A stretch of DNA of 64,000 bases, from contig NZ_PJZI01000007.1 of assembly GCF_002858805.1 (NCBI RefSeq), positions 1 to 64,000 on the forward strand. The letters are read 5' to 3'. Made by a program: the position numbers and the translations under genes. The notes beneath the pieces are model-generated. The model made no database searches. It was not told the origin of the DNA and saw nothing but the letters and a program-made list of their open reading frames with translations. Within the stretch, counting starts at the first letter, position 1; each line of letters opens with the position of its first letter. This document shows positions 1 through 9,517 of this stretch, piece by piece. The stretch is from Chimaeribacter arupi (lineage in GTDB: Bacteria > Pseudomonadota > Gammaproteobacteria > Enterobacterales > Enterobacteriaceae).

Positions 1-168
1 GGCTTCGGCTGGTTATCGTCCGGCTTCGGCTGGTTATCGTCCGGCTTCGGCTGGTTATCGTCCGGCTTCGGCTGGTTGTCGTCCGGCTTCGGCTGGTTAT
101 CGTCCGGCTTCGGCTGGTTGTCGTCCGGCTTCGGCTGGTTATCATCCGGCTTCGGCTGGTTATCGTCC
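1..168 (-). repeat. 21-bp tandem repeat (8 copies), heptapeptide PDDNQPK in TpsA tail
   Basis: Eight head-to-tail copies of a 21-bp unit start at the window edge and continue out of it. In the tpsA frame each encodes PDDNQPK. The copies differ mainly at third codon positions (GAT/GAC), so the peptide is kept while the DNA drifts. The unit length is a multiple of three, so copy-number change would keep the frame. Confidence 0.97.
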
Positions 169-3100
169 GGTTTTGGCTGCGGTTGCGGCTTCACATCGTC
201 CGGTTCCGGCTGAGGTTGCGGCTTCACATCATCCGGTTCCGGCTGCGGTTGCGGCTTCACATCGTCCGGTTCCGGCTGAGGTTGCGGCTTCACATCATCC
301 GGCTTCGGCTGCGGCTTCACATCATCCGGTCTTGGTGCCGGGCGTGCGCTATCCGGCCGTTTTGGCGGTGACGCTGCGTCTGGTTTTTTCTTGCCACCAC
401 CTCCGGTACCGAAGCTGAAGGAGATGTCATTGCCCCACTCTTTCTCATCTTTAGTGATGGTAGAGGTCTGGCTGCCATCCTTGTTCAGTTTGCCATTGAC
501 CTCACCGACGACGTCACCGACAGAAATGGTTGAGTGCTGTGTTTCGTTGAAATGCACTTCATCCACAGTTTCCACATAGCCGTTGACACTGACACCGGTT
601 TTGGTGATACCACCGCCGCCGCCGCCGTAGGCACCGTCTTGCTCAACCTTATCAATGAGTTCAGTGGCGTTGATCTTGCCTTTCGTTTCCACCGTGCCGG
701 TTTTGCTGTCAGAGATAATGTGGGCACCGGTCATGTTGATATCATCACCGCTCTTCACATTCAGCTCACCCTTGGTATGGATGCCCGCCTGTTTATTGGT
801 TTTCGCTTCATCATGATATTCCGAGCCCCCACCAGCATTCACGCCAAAGGTTGGAATCGGCATCATCTTGCTGTCCGTTGTGACGGCCACGCCTACTGAG
901 ACCCCGGCATGCCAACTGGACGCGTCGGTGTTTACCGTATCCTGGCGTGAGATGATATTGAGTTTGCCGCCGGTCTCAATATCGGCGGTGTCCGCCTCAA
1001 TATTCGACCCGTCCAGGGTCATATTTCCCCCGGTCTTAATCTTCACATCTTTCGCTGCAATGGAAGAGTTGGTGTAACTCTTCGTATCACCCGATGACTT
1101 ACCGCCATGGGCGCTGATATCCAGCGAGGCCCCCATACCGACGGTGTCTTTGTCAACCGCCACGCCCGAACTGATACCGACCTCAAAGCCTTTGGATTTC
1201 TCTTTAAAGGAAGTTTTTGCCTCCGCCGCACGCACGCTGAGGTCACCGCCAATGTCCATATTCACGCCATCGGCTTTGATATCCACCCCGTTCAGGGCCG
1301 CATCGTTTTTGGTTTTAATATTGAGCTGGCCGGCTTCAATATGGGTAATGTTTTCCTTGCTCGACGATGTAGAACCTGAGGTAGAGTTTTTACTGACGCC
1401 CCACGTGGTGGTGGAACTTGCCAGGTCGTTGAAATAGAGGTTAGAGGCATCGCCCGCTACCTGGAGTGCCGTCATTGCCGGGTCAAAGCCAACGTCCGGG
1501 TTATTGACTTTATTCACCACCATCGCCGCGTTCTTATCCAGCACGTCGGCGACCACGCTGCCGCTCTGGTTTTTCACCCCAATGAACATCTCTTCCTTGG
1601 AATAGGTCGTCTCTAACGTATCTTCATACTTCGTGGACGCCAGTTCCTCGGCCGTGAGATTAACAAGGCCTTTGGACTTGATATCCGCGCCGCCGATATC
1701 CAGCGTTTTCCCGGCGGTCATATCCAGTTGTTCGTCAAAGTTAAACTGGGCGTTCTTATTGGTGGTGCTTTGGGCGGTGCTCTCTTCCTTCAGTGAGCTA
1801 TAACCCGCTTTTACCTCAACCATCGGTGCCACCGGCGCTTTACCCGGTTTTCTGCTGCCCGGAGAGGCGGTGTCGGTGTCATTCACGTTCTCATAGTTGC
1901 CGCCATCGGTATGGGAGGATGCGCCGTCGCGGTTACTGTATTCCCCTTCTGCGGTATAGCCGCCGCCACTCACCTTGCCGGAGATAGAGAACTCTTCTTT
2001 GACATGTTTCGTTTCACTGTAGGCGTGATCCTGTGCAGTTTTGATCAGGATGTCATTGCCTGCGTTGAATTTACCCGCTTTCGCGGTGTATTCGCCGCCT
2101 TCCATGACGATGTCATTGGCTGCGTCAATAACCATATTGTTGCCGGCGGAAATATGGCTCTGCTTACTGGTTGCCTGCGTGTTTTTGGTTTCTGTGGACT
2201 CAAAGTTCAGCGCACCGCCAAAGTCAGAGGATTGTTTATATTCCGCAGAAATTTCATGCATTTCATTGAATTTGACATCCCCTTCAGTGGCCTTCATGCC
2301 GATATCTTTGCCTGCCGTAATGGTGCCGGCATTGACGGTGATATCTTTGGCTTGCATGCCGATGCTGCCGCCTGCGGAGATGGCATCATCGTAGCGATGG
2401 ATCTCCTGTTTACCGGTGACATCACGGCCGACGCTGGCAGTGATATTGATTTCACCGTTTTCAGCGCTCATCAGGATATCCTGACCAGCTTTCATCGCAG
2501 CGCCGTCATTATTGATGGAGCCATCGGTACTCACCGCAATAATGCTCTCACCGGCTTTGATGCCGCTGTTCATGCCGCGGCTGACGTTATTGATGTCGCC
2601 TTTCGACTGGATCACAACACTCTTACCAGCGCTGATCACGCCGTTATTGTTGTTCACTTCAGTCGCGTCAGTGATCACGTTGTTATTGGCGTGAATCACT
2701 GCCGAGCCGGCGCCTTCCTGCACCCCGGTTTCCATCTGTTCAATGGTTTTGGCAGAGAGGTAAACCATCGGCACCAGCACATCTGTGCCGTCAATGTTCT
2801 GGTTAACGAACCAGACAATGTCCTGATCCAGATTGGCTTTTTGCTCATCCGTCAGCGGTTTACCCACTTCCAGCCCCATGAAAGCATCATCACTGGCCTG
2901 ACGGGCATTGTTCATCAGCATCTGCACCAGGTCGGCGCCTTCTACCCCATCACGCACGCTGAAGAAGGTGCCGACGGATTGGTTCAGCTGGCGGCGGATC
3001 AGTTCGGAGATGAAGTAGTTGTCCCCAATCACCATCGCCGGCTGAGCAGGGTCGTAGCCTACCTGCTCAAAGAAGTACTCAGAGCCAAAGTAGTCGTCCT

Positions 3101-6100
3101 GATTAATCAGCGATGTCCGGGTCTCATACATCGGCACGACTTTGCTGTCAGGATCTGTTTTAACAGCCTTATCATCGCTATTGCGGGTATTCCACTCGGT
3201 CGAGGTGGCGAACATTCCTGGAATGTTGATAAGCTCCGCCAGCGTCGGCAGGGTACTGATGCCGCCACGCAGCTCTTCCACTTTTTTCAGGTTAACGTCG
3301 ATTTCATAGCCGGCATCAATGGCGTCGACTTCTTGTTCGCCGACTTTCTCCACCACGACATTTTCGTCTTTGCCGGTTTTGATCTCGACATCGTCGATGC
3401 CGTTATTCAGGCTGCCGCCATCGTGGACAAAGTCCCCCCCGGAAACAATGCTGCCTTTATCACTTGGCAGGAAATATTGTTTCTTCTCTTTGAGTTGTTT
3501 CTCACTCTCACCATTAAGTTTTGCCCAATCACTTTTCAGGTCAGCATAATCTTTTGTGATCCAGCTTTCGCCAAACAGCCTGATCATAATATCGTTTAAT
3601 TGCGCTGAAGAACTTGGCGTGCCCGCAGAGGTTTTCCGCATAACGTCAACGAATTTAGGACGATTGGCATCTTGCCACCAGCTCCAACTCGGATCGTCAT
3701 CATAATAGTTATCTGGTTGCCCACTCCCTAACAGGTAATCCAGCAAACTATGCAGCGTATCGAAGGTAGCCGTACGCGTGCCGTCAGCAACGACGCGCCA
3801 ATAAAAACTAATTTTAATAGGCGTTGCGAGCTGATGATGCAGATAGTCATGCATAGACATATCCACATAACGCGGGGTGTTATACAAATCACCCGTAATA
3901 AACATGCTGCCTTTGGACTGAATAATGCCGCCGTCATTTTTAACGCTCATCGGCTTTTCAGTACTGTTGGTAAACAGATCTTTCTGGTTAATGAACATAT
4001 GCCCACCAGAAGAGATCTCCCCGGCTTTTACCAGTTCAATATCAGAAGAGAGGATGGGCAGGTCTGTCCACATTTTCCACTCTAAGTATTTCATCCCCTC
4101 ATCACCGGTGATAGAAGCCGTGCCTTGCTGCGTTGGGCCGTAATCCCATTTATCGCCGCTGTACTGGCTGCGGTTTTCAATGACCTGGGCATCCAGGTTC
4201 ATATTACCTTCAGAACGGATAATCCCTACGTCGTTAATCAGGTTTTCGGCGACGATAGATATATCGCTCATGCTCAGCACATTACCGTTATAACCATTGG
4301 TAAAGGTGCCTTCTTTCGCGTCGATATTAAGATCGTCCATGCTCCAGATCAGCGAGTTTTCACTGTTGGTAACATTGGTACCGGTCAGGTAGATGTCCTG
4401 GTTACTGATAATGGCGTGGTTATTGGTGAGGTCGCCTTCAGCATTCAGATGAATTTCACCGCGGCTTTCCAGGGCGGAGTCAATCTGCAAATCACCCGTG
4501 GTATTAATGGCGAGTTTATTCTTGGCGTTGATTGTCCCGGAGTTATCACTGTCATCAACGTTGTCATCCGGGTTGCTGTCGGCAATATCCCGAAGGGTGA
4601 AATCACCCTTGATATTCAGCTCCAGAGAATGATCTGACCAGAGCGTCCCTTCGTGGTTTTTCAGGAGCTTATTGATATTCAGGATCAGGTTTTCATACGC
4701 CTGAATTGCGCCGTGGCGGTTATCCAGCGTGTTAGTGAGTAAGTTGACCTCACCAGCGCTGATCTGGCCCCCCATCAGATGATCACCCTTGGCGTTGGAC
4801 AGGGTGTCTGTGATGATATCCAGGCGGTTATTTGCGACCAGGGCAGCGCCGCCGGTGTTCACCAGCTCATCAGCAATCAACAGTTCCATGCTGTCATCTG
4901 CCAGCACGCCGGTACCTTCGTCTGTGTCAGTACCAATGTTCTCCATCGTATCGGCACTGATGCTCACATCGCCCGCGGATTGGATAATCGCTTTGCTGTT
5001 GATCAGCTTGCCGATCTGTTCCAGTACCGCTGCGGTTCCGCCGCTGATGTAGGCACCGTCCGCGTTGGTAAGCTCCGCGATGGCCTGCAGCGTCAGCTGC
5101 TCGATAGACGCAATCAGGGCCGTTTCACCGCTGTTGACCAGGCGGTTAATGCCCTTCAGCATCACGGCTTCATTCGCCTGAATGACGCCCTGGTTTGCCA
5201 GGGTATCGATGTTAACGATGGCTATCTGTGCGGCAGAGAGAATCTGGCTGGTCGCATCATTAGAGAGGACGCCGATATCAGACAGTGTCAGCGCGTCATT
5301 AATCGACAACATGCCGGACGCGTTTTCATTTTTCAGCAGGCCGACATTGTCGATATTGAGTGAACCCTGGGACTGAATTGTACTGCTGTCAATATTACGC
5401 AGTTGGACGGCATTGCTGATGTCAAGCGAGGTGCCGGCGCTGATCAGGCCTTTCTGGTTAACGATGTTTTCTACACCGTCCAGCACCACCTCATTGGTGG
5501 CCGACAGCGTAGACTGCGCATTGGTCAGGTCTTTAACCTGCGTCATGCTCAGCGAATCCCCGGCGAGGATGGTGGAGTCATTCTGGTTAGTCACGGTGTT
5601 GATGTTATCCAACACCACGTTATTACCCTGAATCAGGCCTGAGTCATTCAGCAATGTATTGCTGTTTTTCAGGTCAAACGTATTACTGGTAATAATGGTA
5701 CCGTTATTTTGGTTCGTCAGCGTATCCAGCCCGTTAAGATGGATATTATTACCCTGCAACCAGCCACCATCATTGGTGATATTGAGTTTGCGCTCTTCTG
5801 CACCGGTTACCGTCAAATCGCCGTAGGCGGTGGTTTCACTGCCCTGATGCAGGTTTAGTGCATCGGTCAGCGCCAGGTTCATCTCTTTGCCGGAATAGAG
5901 TTTGCCGCTGTTGTCCAGGGTGTCGGTTTTAATGCGCAACGCATCTGCAGCCTGCACTTTCCCGGTATTGGTCATTTTCGCGCTGCCGGCCGTGGTGCCG
6001 TTCTGCTCGATAGCGACATTTTTACCCTGAATATCCCCGCTGTTGTTAACCAGATCGCCATTCGCCTTGAGCGTAATATCCGCATTGGCGTTGATCACAC

Positions 6101-7700
6101 CGCTGTTATCCAGCGCGCCGGTTTCAACGATGACATTATTGGCAAACATCGCGCCCTGGTTTTCCAGGCTACCCACCGTAAAGCGCTGGGTGTCAGCATA
6201 AATAATGCCGCTGTTTTTCGCCTTGCCTGTATTGAGGAAGAAAGAGCCGGCAGCCTGAATGGTACCGTCGTTTTCAGCCACATCAGTAATATTGAAGGTG
6301 ATTGCGCCTTTTCTGGCTACCACCCCGCCTTTATTGTTTTTGAATTTTTTCACGTTAACGCTGATGTCACCCTGTTGTGCCACGAGCTGCGCATCAGAGG
6401 TCACACCGGCGTTCACCACCTGCCCGCCGACCCGCACCACATACGCGCCTTTTTCCAGCGTAATCGTGGCGTTATTCAGGCGGTTACCTTGGGCATCAAC
6501 CGCATACAGATTGCCCGCAATCTGGTATTCATCATTGACGTTGATGATAATGGACGGGATATTGCCGGTGCTGCTCTGGCCATTTTTAGCCATCAACACT
6601 GCGGCGCTTTGCAGCATAGAGCCGGCATCGATGCGGATCGTGCCCTGTTCAGAGACCGCATCGGCCCCCAGCATCAGGTGGGAGAGTGCACGGATAACCA
6701 GATCGCCCTGGCTGGCAATGCCGCCGTAACCATTATGTTTCTGTACGGAAATGTTATTACCCGACAGCGTAACATTGCCCTGCTCGCTTTGGATGCCGCT
6801 CAGCATCAGGTCGCCGTCGGCCGTGATTTCAACGCCGCGCGTCCCCACCAGGCTGCCCTGGTGGCGCACGCCCACGCCGCTTTCCGTACTGATCAGCTGA
6901 ACACGGCCGCCATACATGGAGCCTAAGGCGCTGCCGTCGATGGCGACTTCCGGGCGGCCTTCGCCGGTGGTGCTGCGCACGGTGTGCGTGCGGGTTTCCG
7001 GATCATAATCATTCAGACCGGTGACCACTTTGGTCTCAGCCTGGCCGGCGATTTCCCCGTCCAGTTTTACGGTGCGGCTGATGATATCAAAATAGCCCAG
7101 GCCATCGGTTGAGATGCCGCGCCCTTCGATATCTACCCCACCTTTTTCTACGTTAAGCAGAATACGGCCATCGTTCTGAGGGACGACTTTACCGGTAGTC
7201 AGGGTCAGGTTATTGGTATTGACCGTCGCCACACCATTCACTTTGATCCCATTTTCGTTGGCAATGATGACGTCAGCTTTACGGCCAAACACTTCCATGG
7301 TGCCGTTAAGGTGAGTACCTTTCGCGCCCGTCACCTCATTGAGGATGACGTTAGCCTCTTTATTCAATTGGGTGTTCTTCATCGTATGGCCGCCGATTTT
7401 AGAGACACCATCGGCCATGCTGTTGTTAAAGATCACACCCTGCTGGTTAACGTTGAATTCCGAGTATTTATTATGTGAAATTCCACGTTGGTTAGGATCT
7501 GTGATATTAACCACCGGCGTACCATTCGCTGACTGATTCATTGTCGGCGCATTTTGTTTATTGGTTTCCGGGATAATCGCATCACCCATTGCAGCGACCG
7601 GCATAACGCTGGCAACGGCCAGGTATAAGGGACGAAGCTTACTGTTCAACCCTTTTCCTTTTTTACTTCCTTTCTGAACCGGCTGTTTTTTACTCACCAT
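1..7700 (-). CDS. TpsA exoprotein, filamentous haemagglutinin/CdiA-like (3' end outside window)
   Basis: Giant secreted exoprotein of the two-partner secretion family. The frame opens at ATG 7700, behind AGAGGA four bases upstream, and I find no stop before the left edge, so at least 2,566 codons are present and the C-terminus is missing. In order: a basic signal peptide of about 40 residues; a TPS/haemagglutination-activity domain (about 45-270) with GVIFNNS at 88-94, ILNEVTG at 119-125 and ANENGI at 147-152; a long beta-helix of about 20-residue repeats (to about 1270); a Trp/Tyr-rich globular insert (about 1270-1380); a conserved block (about 1540-1650) with YDPAQPAMVIGDNYFISEL and a downstream DIVWFV; a second haemagglutinin-repeat region (to about 2420); then a Gly-rich hinge and a Pro/Asp/Lys repeat tail. 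It lies 44 bases after its TpsB partner. It may be an adhesin or a contact-dependent toxin carrier; the deciding C-terminus is not visible. Confidence 0.93.
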   Translation of the reverse strand, partial: MVSKKQPVQKGSKKGKGLNSKLRPLYLAVASVMPVAAMGDAIIPETNKQNAPTMNQSANGTPVVNITDPNQRGISHNKYSEFNVNQQGVIFNNSMADGVSKIGGHTMKNTQLNKEANVILNEVTGAKGTHLNGTMEVFGRKADVIIANENGIKVNGVATVNTNNLTLTTGKVVPQNDGRILLNVEKGGVDIEGRGISTDGLGYFDIISRTVKLDGEIAGQAETKVVTGLNDYDPETRTHTVRSTTGEGRPEVAIDGSALGSMYGGRVQLISTESGVGVRHQGSLVGTRGVEITADGDLMLSGIQSEQGNVTLSGNNISVQKHNGYGGIASQGDLVIRALSHLMLGADAVSEQGTIRIDAGSMLQSAAVLMAKNGQSSTGNIPSIIINVNDEYQIAGNLYAVDAQGNRLNNATITLEKGAYVVRVGGQVVNAGVTSDAQLVAQQGDISVNVKKFKNNKGGVVARKGAITFNITDVAENDGTIQAAGSFFLNTGKAKNSGIIYADTQRFTVGSLENQGAMFANNVIVETGALDNSGVINANADITLKANGDLVNNSGDIQGKNVAIEQNGTTAGSAKMTNTGKVQAADALRIKTDTLDNSGKLYSGKEMNLALTDALNLHQGSETTAYGDLTVTGAEERKLNITNDGGWLQGNNIHLNGLDTLTNQNNGTIITSNTFDLKNSNTLLNDSGLIQGNNVVLDNINTVTNQNDSTILAGDSLSMTQVKDLTNAQSTLSATNEVVLDGVENIVNQKGLISAGTSLDISNAVQLRNIDSSTIQSQGSLNIDNVGLLKNENASGMLSINDALTLSDIGVLSNDATSQILSAAQIAIVNIDTLANQGVIQANEAVMLKGINRLVNSGETALIASIEQLTLQAIAELTNADGAYISGGTAAVLEQIGKLINSKAIIQSAGDVSISADTMENIGTDTDEGTGVLADDSMELLIADELVNTGGAALVANNRLDIITDTLSNAKGDHLMGGQISAGEVNLLTNTLDNRHGAIQAYENLILNINKLLKNHEGTLWSDHSLELNIKGDFTLRDIADSNPDDNVDDSDNSGTINAKNKLAINTTGDLQIDSALESRGEIHLNAEGDLTNNHAIISNQDIYLTGTNVTNSENSLIWSMDDLNIDAKEGTFTNGYNGNVLSMSDISIVAENLINDVGIIRSEGNMNLDAQVIENRSQYSGDKWDYGPTQQGTASITGDEGMKYLEWKMWTDLPILSSDIELVKAGEISSGGHMFINQKDLFTNSTEKPMSVKNDGGIIQSKGSMFITGDLYNTPRYVDMSMHDYLHHQLATPIKISFYWRVVADGTRTATFDTLHSLLDYLLGSGQPDNYYDDDPSWSWWQDANRPKFVDVMRKTSAGTPSSSAQLNDIMIRLFGESWITKDYADLKSDWAKLNGESEKQLKEKKQYFLPSDKGSIVSGGDFVHDGGSLNNGIDDVEIKTGKDENVVVEKVGEQEVDAIDAGYEIDVNLKKVEELRGGISTLPTLAELINIPGMFATSTEWNTRNSDDKAVKTDPDSKVVPMYETRTSLINQDDYFGSEYFFEQVGYDPAQPAMVIGDNYFISELIRRQLNQSVGTFFSVRDGVEGADLVQMLMNNARQASDDAFMGLEVGKPLTDEQKANLDQDIVWFVNQNIDGTDVLVPMVYLSAKTIEQMETGVQEGAGSAVIHANNNVITDATEVNNNNGVISAGKSVVIQSKGDINNVSRGMNSGIKAGESIIAVSTDGSINNDGAAMKAGQDILMSAENGEINITASVGRDVTGKQEIHRYDDAISAGGSIGMQAKDITVNAGTITAGKDIGMKATEGDVKFNEMHEISAEYKQSSDFGGALNFESTETKNTQATSKQSHISAGNNMVIDAANDIVMEGGEYTAKAGKFNAGNDILIKTAQDHAYSETKHVKEEFSISGKVSGGGYTAEGEYSNRDGASSHTDGGNYENVNDTDTASPGSRKPGKAPVAPMVEVKAGYSSLKEESTAQSTTNKNAQFNFDEQLDMTAGKTLDIGGADIKSKGLVNLTAEELASTKYEDTLETTYSKEEMFIGVKNQSGSVVADVLDKNAAMVVNKVNNPDVGFDPAMTALQVAGDASNLYFNDLASSTTTWGVSKNSTSGSTSSSKENITHIEAGQLNIKTKNDAALNGVDIKADGVNMDIGGDLSVRAAEAKTSFKEKSKGFEVGISSGVAVDKDTVGMGASLDISAHGGKSSGDTKSYTNSSIAAKDVKIKTGGNMTLDGSNIEADTADIETGGKLNIISRQDTVNTDASSWHAGVSVGVAVTTDSKMMPIPTFGVNAGGGSEYHDEAKTNKQAGIHTKGELNVKSGDDINMTGAHIISDSKTGTVETKGKINATELIDKVEQDGAYGGGGGGITKTGVSVNGYVETVDEVHFNETQHSTISVGDVVGEVNGKLNKDGSQTSTITKDEKEWGNDISFSFGTGGGGKKKPDAASPPKRPDSARPAPRPDDVKPQPKPDDVKPQPQPEPDDVKPQPQPEPDDVKPQPQPEPDDVKPQPQPKPDDNQPKPDDNQPKPDDNQPKPDDNQPKPDDNQPKPDDNQPKPDDNQPKPDDNQPK
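169..327 (-). repeat. 33-bp tandem repeat (4 copies) plus one 27-bp copy in TpsA tail
   Basis: Four 33-bp units (169-201, 202-234, 235-267, 268-300) and a shortened 27-bp unit (301-327) encode PDDVKPQPQPEP-type repeats, just N-terminal of the PDDNQPK array. Alternating CCG/CCT and GAT/GAC codons show the units duplicated in pairs. The tail resembles in composition the proline-rich region of Bordetella FhaB, but I claim no homology. Confidence 0.95.
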
Positions 7701-7744
7701 TTTTTCCTCTAAAATATCACCATTGCACATCAAAGATTATTCAC

Positions 7745-9478
7745 TTAAAAATTCAACCCAACGCTGTAATAGATTGCGCTTTCAGACACGTCCTGATCCC
7801 TTAACGTAGAAGGTTCAGCTAAAGGCCAGCTCATCGTAAGTGACGTATTAAAATATTGGCCGGAGGCTTTAATACCGACGGCAGCACCTGTCATATATTG
7901 CGTATGACATACATTAACCCCTGCCGGGCAGTTGTCTTTCACCGTCCCCAAATCGTAACCAATAAACGGCGTAATCTGGTTTACGCCAAATTTATTCACG
8001 TAAATCGGGAAATTGAGGTTATTCGCAATATAGGCACCGCTATGCACTGACATAAAGCTGTCTTTATAACCACGCACAGTAAATTCATCACCCACGCTGA
8101 ATTTCGCGTCGCTTACGGTGACATCCGGCGTATATTGGAAACCTGAGCTCATGTCATAAGTGATGCCGACATGATCATTACGATAGAGGTCGCGTGACCA
8201 GTTCACCATGCCGTTATATTTGACATAGTTCAGGTCAAAGCCTTCCAGATCGGCATCGTCTTTCCAGGCTGCGTTAAACCAGGGTGTGCCGGTCGTGATA
8301 TTCAGATCACCATAGAGCCAGCCGCCCCATAAGGCGCCCACCCGGTTTAACCCGGCAGTGATGCTGCTAAAACGTTTACTGCTGACATCAATGATGTCGC
8401 CTTCAATCAGGTTCGCGCTGTCACGCGTTTCTACTTTGACATAGCCGCTGGTTTTCCCCAGCGCGTCACGGTGCAACAGACGGCTCAATTTTAATGAGGC
8501 CCGGCTTGAATCACCTTCACTGTGGTAGCCGCCATAATAGCCGCCAATGGTTTTTGCATACCCGGACTTATAGAACATCATGTCCCAGGTCCAGTAGCCT
8601 AAAGGCAGGCTGTAGTTAACGGACCAGGAGTCCTGGTTATCCGGATTGTTTTTCAAGTCGTTAAAGGAGTAATAAAAGCCCAGCACATCGTTCAGGCCAA
8701 GCGGGTTATTCACATTCAGGCTGGCAGAATATTGCCCCCAGCCTTCAGCTTCCGAACCGGAGTTATTGGTGGCAATGCCGCCGGAAAAAGGCTGAACATC
8801 CGCACCTTGCAGATTCACCGTGGAGTAGCCCATTTTTTCATGGGGTACGATGCTCAGTTTGTCACTACGGGAAACACGCATCAGGTTATCGAGGCCCTGA
8901 TCAATATCCTGAAGGTTTAATGGTTTCCCTTCAGCAAAGGGCATGGCACTGAACAGACGCGATGATTCACGGAATGTCGGCTTCTTTCCTTCCACGCTAA
9001 AGTCAGCAACTTTTCCCCACAGCACTTTCAGGTTCAGAATACCTTCACGCAGGTTACCCTGCTGAATGGTGACCAGCGTCGTGGAGTAGCCTTTTCCAAT
9101 ATAGAAATCACTCAGCTCCTTTACCAGGGACATAATTTCATATTGGCCCATTTTAGTATTGATATAACGATCAATAATTTTTTGGCGCGCCGGTGAATCT
9201 TCATAGATATCGTCACCGGCAACATTGATCTGTTTAATCATAAACTGGTAGCCGGCACCGGGTTTTCCCAGTTCCGACAAAGAAGTGTCGACCCCCATCT
9301 CTTTCTGGGTAATGATCTCTTTTTCACGTGCCTTCTCCTCCTCAATAGTGAGTTGGTTCTGACGGCGCTCTAATTGATCCAGTTCATGCTTTGCGTTATT
9401 TGTTGATAACATCGCAGAGTAAGCATTGCCGGAAAGTAGTAATACGCCTGCACTAACGCAAAGCATTTTCTTCATCAT
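7745..9478 (-). CDS. TpsB outer-membrane transporter (ShlB/FhaC/HecB family)
   Basis: Outer-membrane beta-barrel that binds the TPS domain of its partner in the periplasm and threads it to the surface. The 577-residue length is normal for FhaC/ShlB. It has a signal peptide ending near SGNAYSA (about 21), an N-terminal charged linker helix (about 30-60), POTRA domains (about 75-230) and a 16-strand-type barrel ending in Phe. VRGY at 468-471 is the loop-6 signature of the Omp85/TpsB superfamily. Cys517 and Cys524 sit in a predicted barrel loop and could form a small disulphide loop. A second ATG lies one codon in, and the ribosome site (AGGT) is weak. The gene follows the fimbrial adhesin by 39 bases and precedes tpsA by 44. 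Confidence 0.95.
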   Translation of the reverse strand: MMKKMLCVSAGVLLLSGNAYSAMLSTNNAKHELDQLERRQNQLTIEEEKAREKEIITQKEMGVDTSLSELGKPGAGYQFMIKQINVAGDDIYEDSPARQKIIDRYINTKMGQYEIMSLVKELSDFYIGKGYSTTLVTIQQGNLREGILNLKVLWGKVADFSVEGKKPTFRESSRLFSAMPFAEGKPLNLQDIDQGLDNLMRVSRSDKLSIVPHEKMGYSTVNLQGADVQPFSGGIATNNSGSEAEGWGQYSASLNVNNPLGLNDVLGFYYSFNDLKNNPDNQDSWSVNYSLPLGYWTWDMMFYKSGYAKTIGGYYGGYHSEGDSSRASLKLSRLLHRDALGKTSGYVKVETRDSANLIEGDIIDVSSKRFSSITAGLNRVGALWGGWLYGDLNITTGTPWFNAAWKDDADLEGFDLNYVKYNGMVNWSRDLYRNDHVGITYDMSSGFQYTPDVTVSDAKFSVGDEFTVRGYKDSFMSVHSGAYIANNLNFPIYVNKFGVNQITPFIGYDLGTVKDNCPAGVNVCHTQYMTGAAVGIKASGQYFNTSLTMSWPLAEPSTLRDQDVSESAIYYSVGLNF

Positions 9479-9517
9479 GTTAAATTACACCTATAAGACT
9501 TAATGTATTGAAATGAG

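Noticed and set aside
1-327. CRISPR-like appearance of regular repeats at the left edge
   Set aside because: The units are contiguous with no spacers, keep one reading frame, and encode a regular peptide within tpsA.
1911-3599. 562-codon open frame on the plus strand opposite tpsA
   Set aside because: It lies wholly antisense to the TpsA frame, lacks recognisable domains and a ribosome site, and arises from the biased codon use of the repetitive exoprotein.
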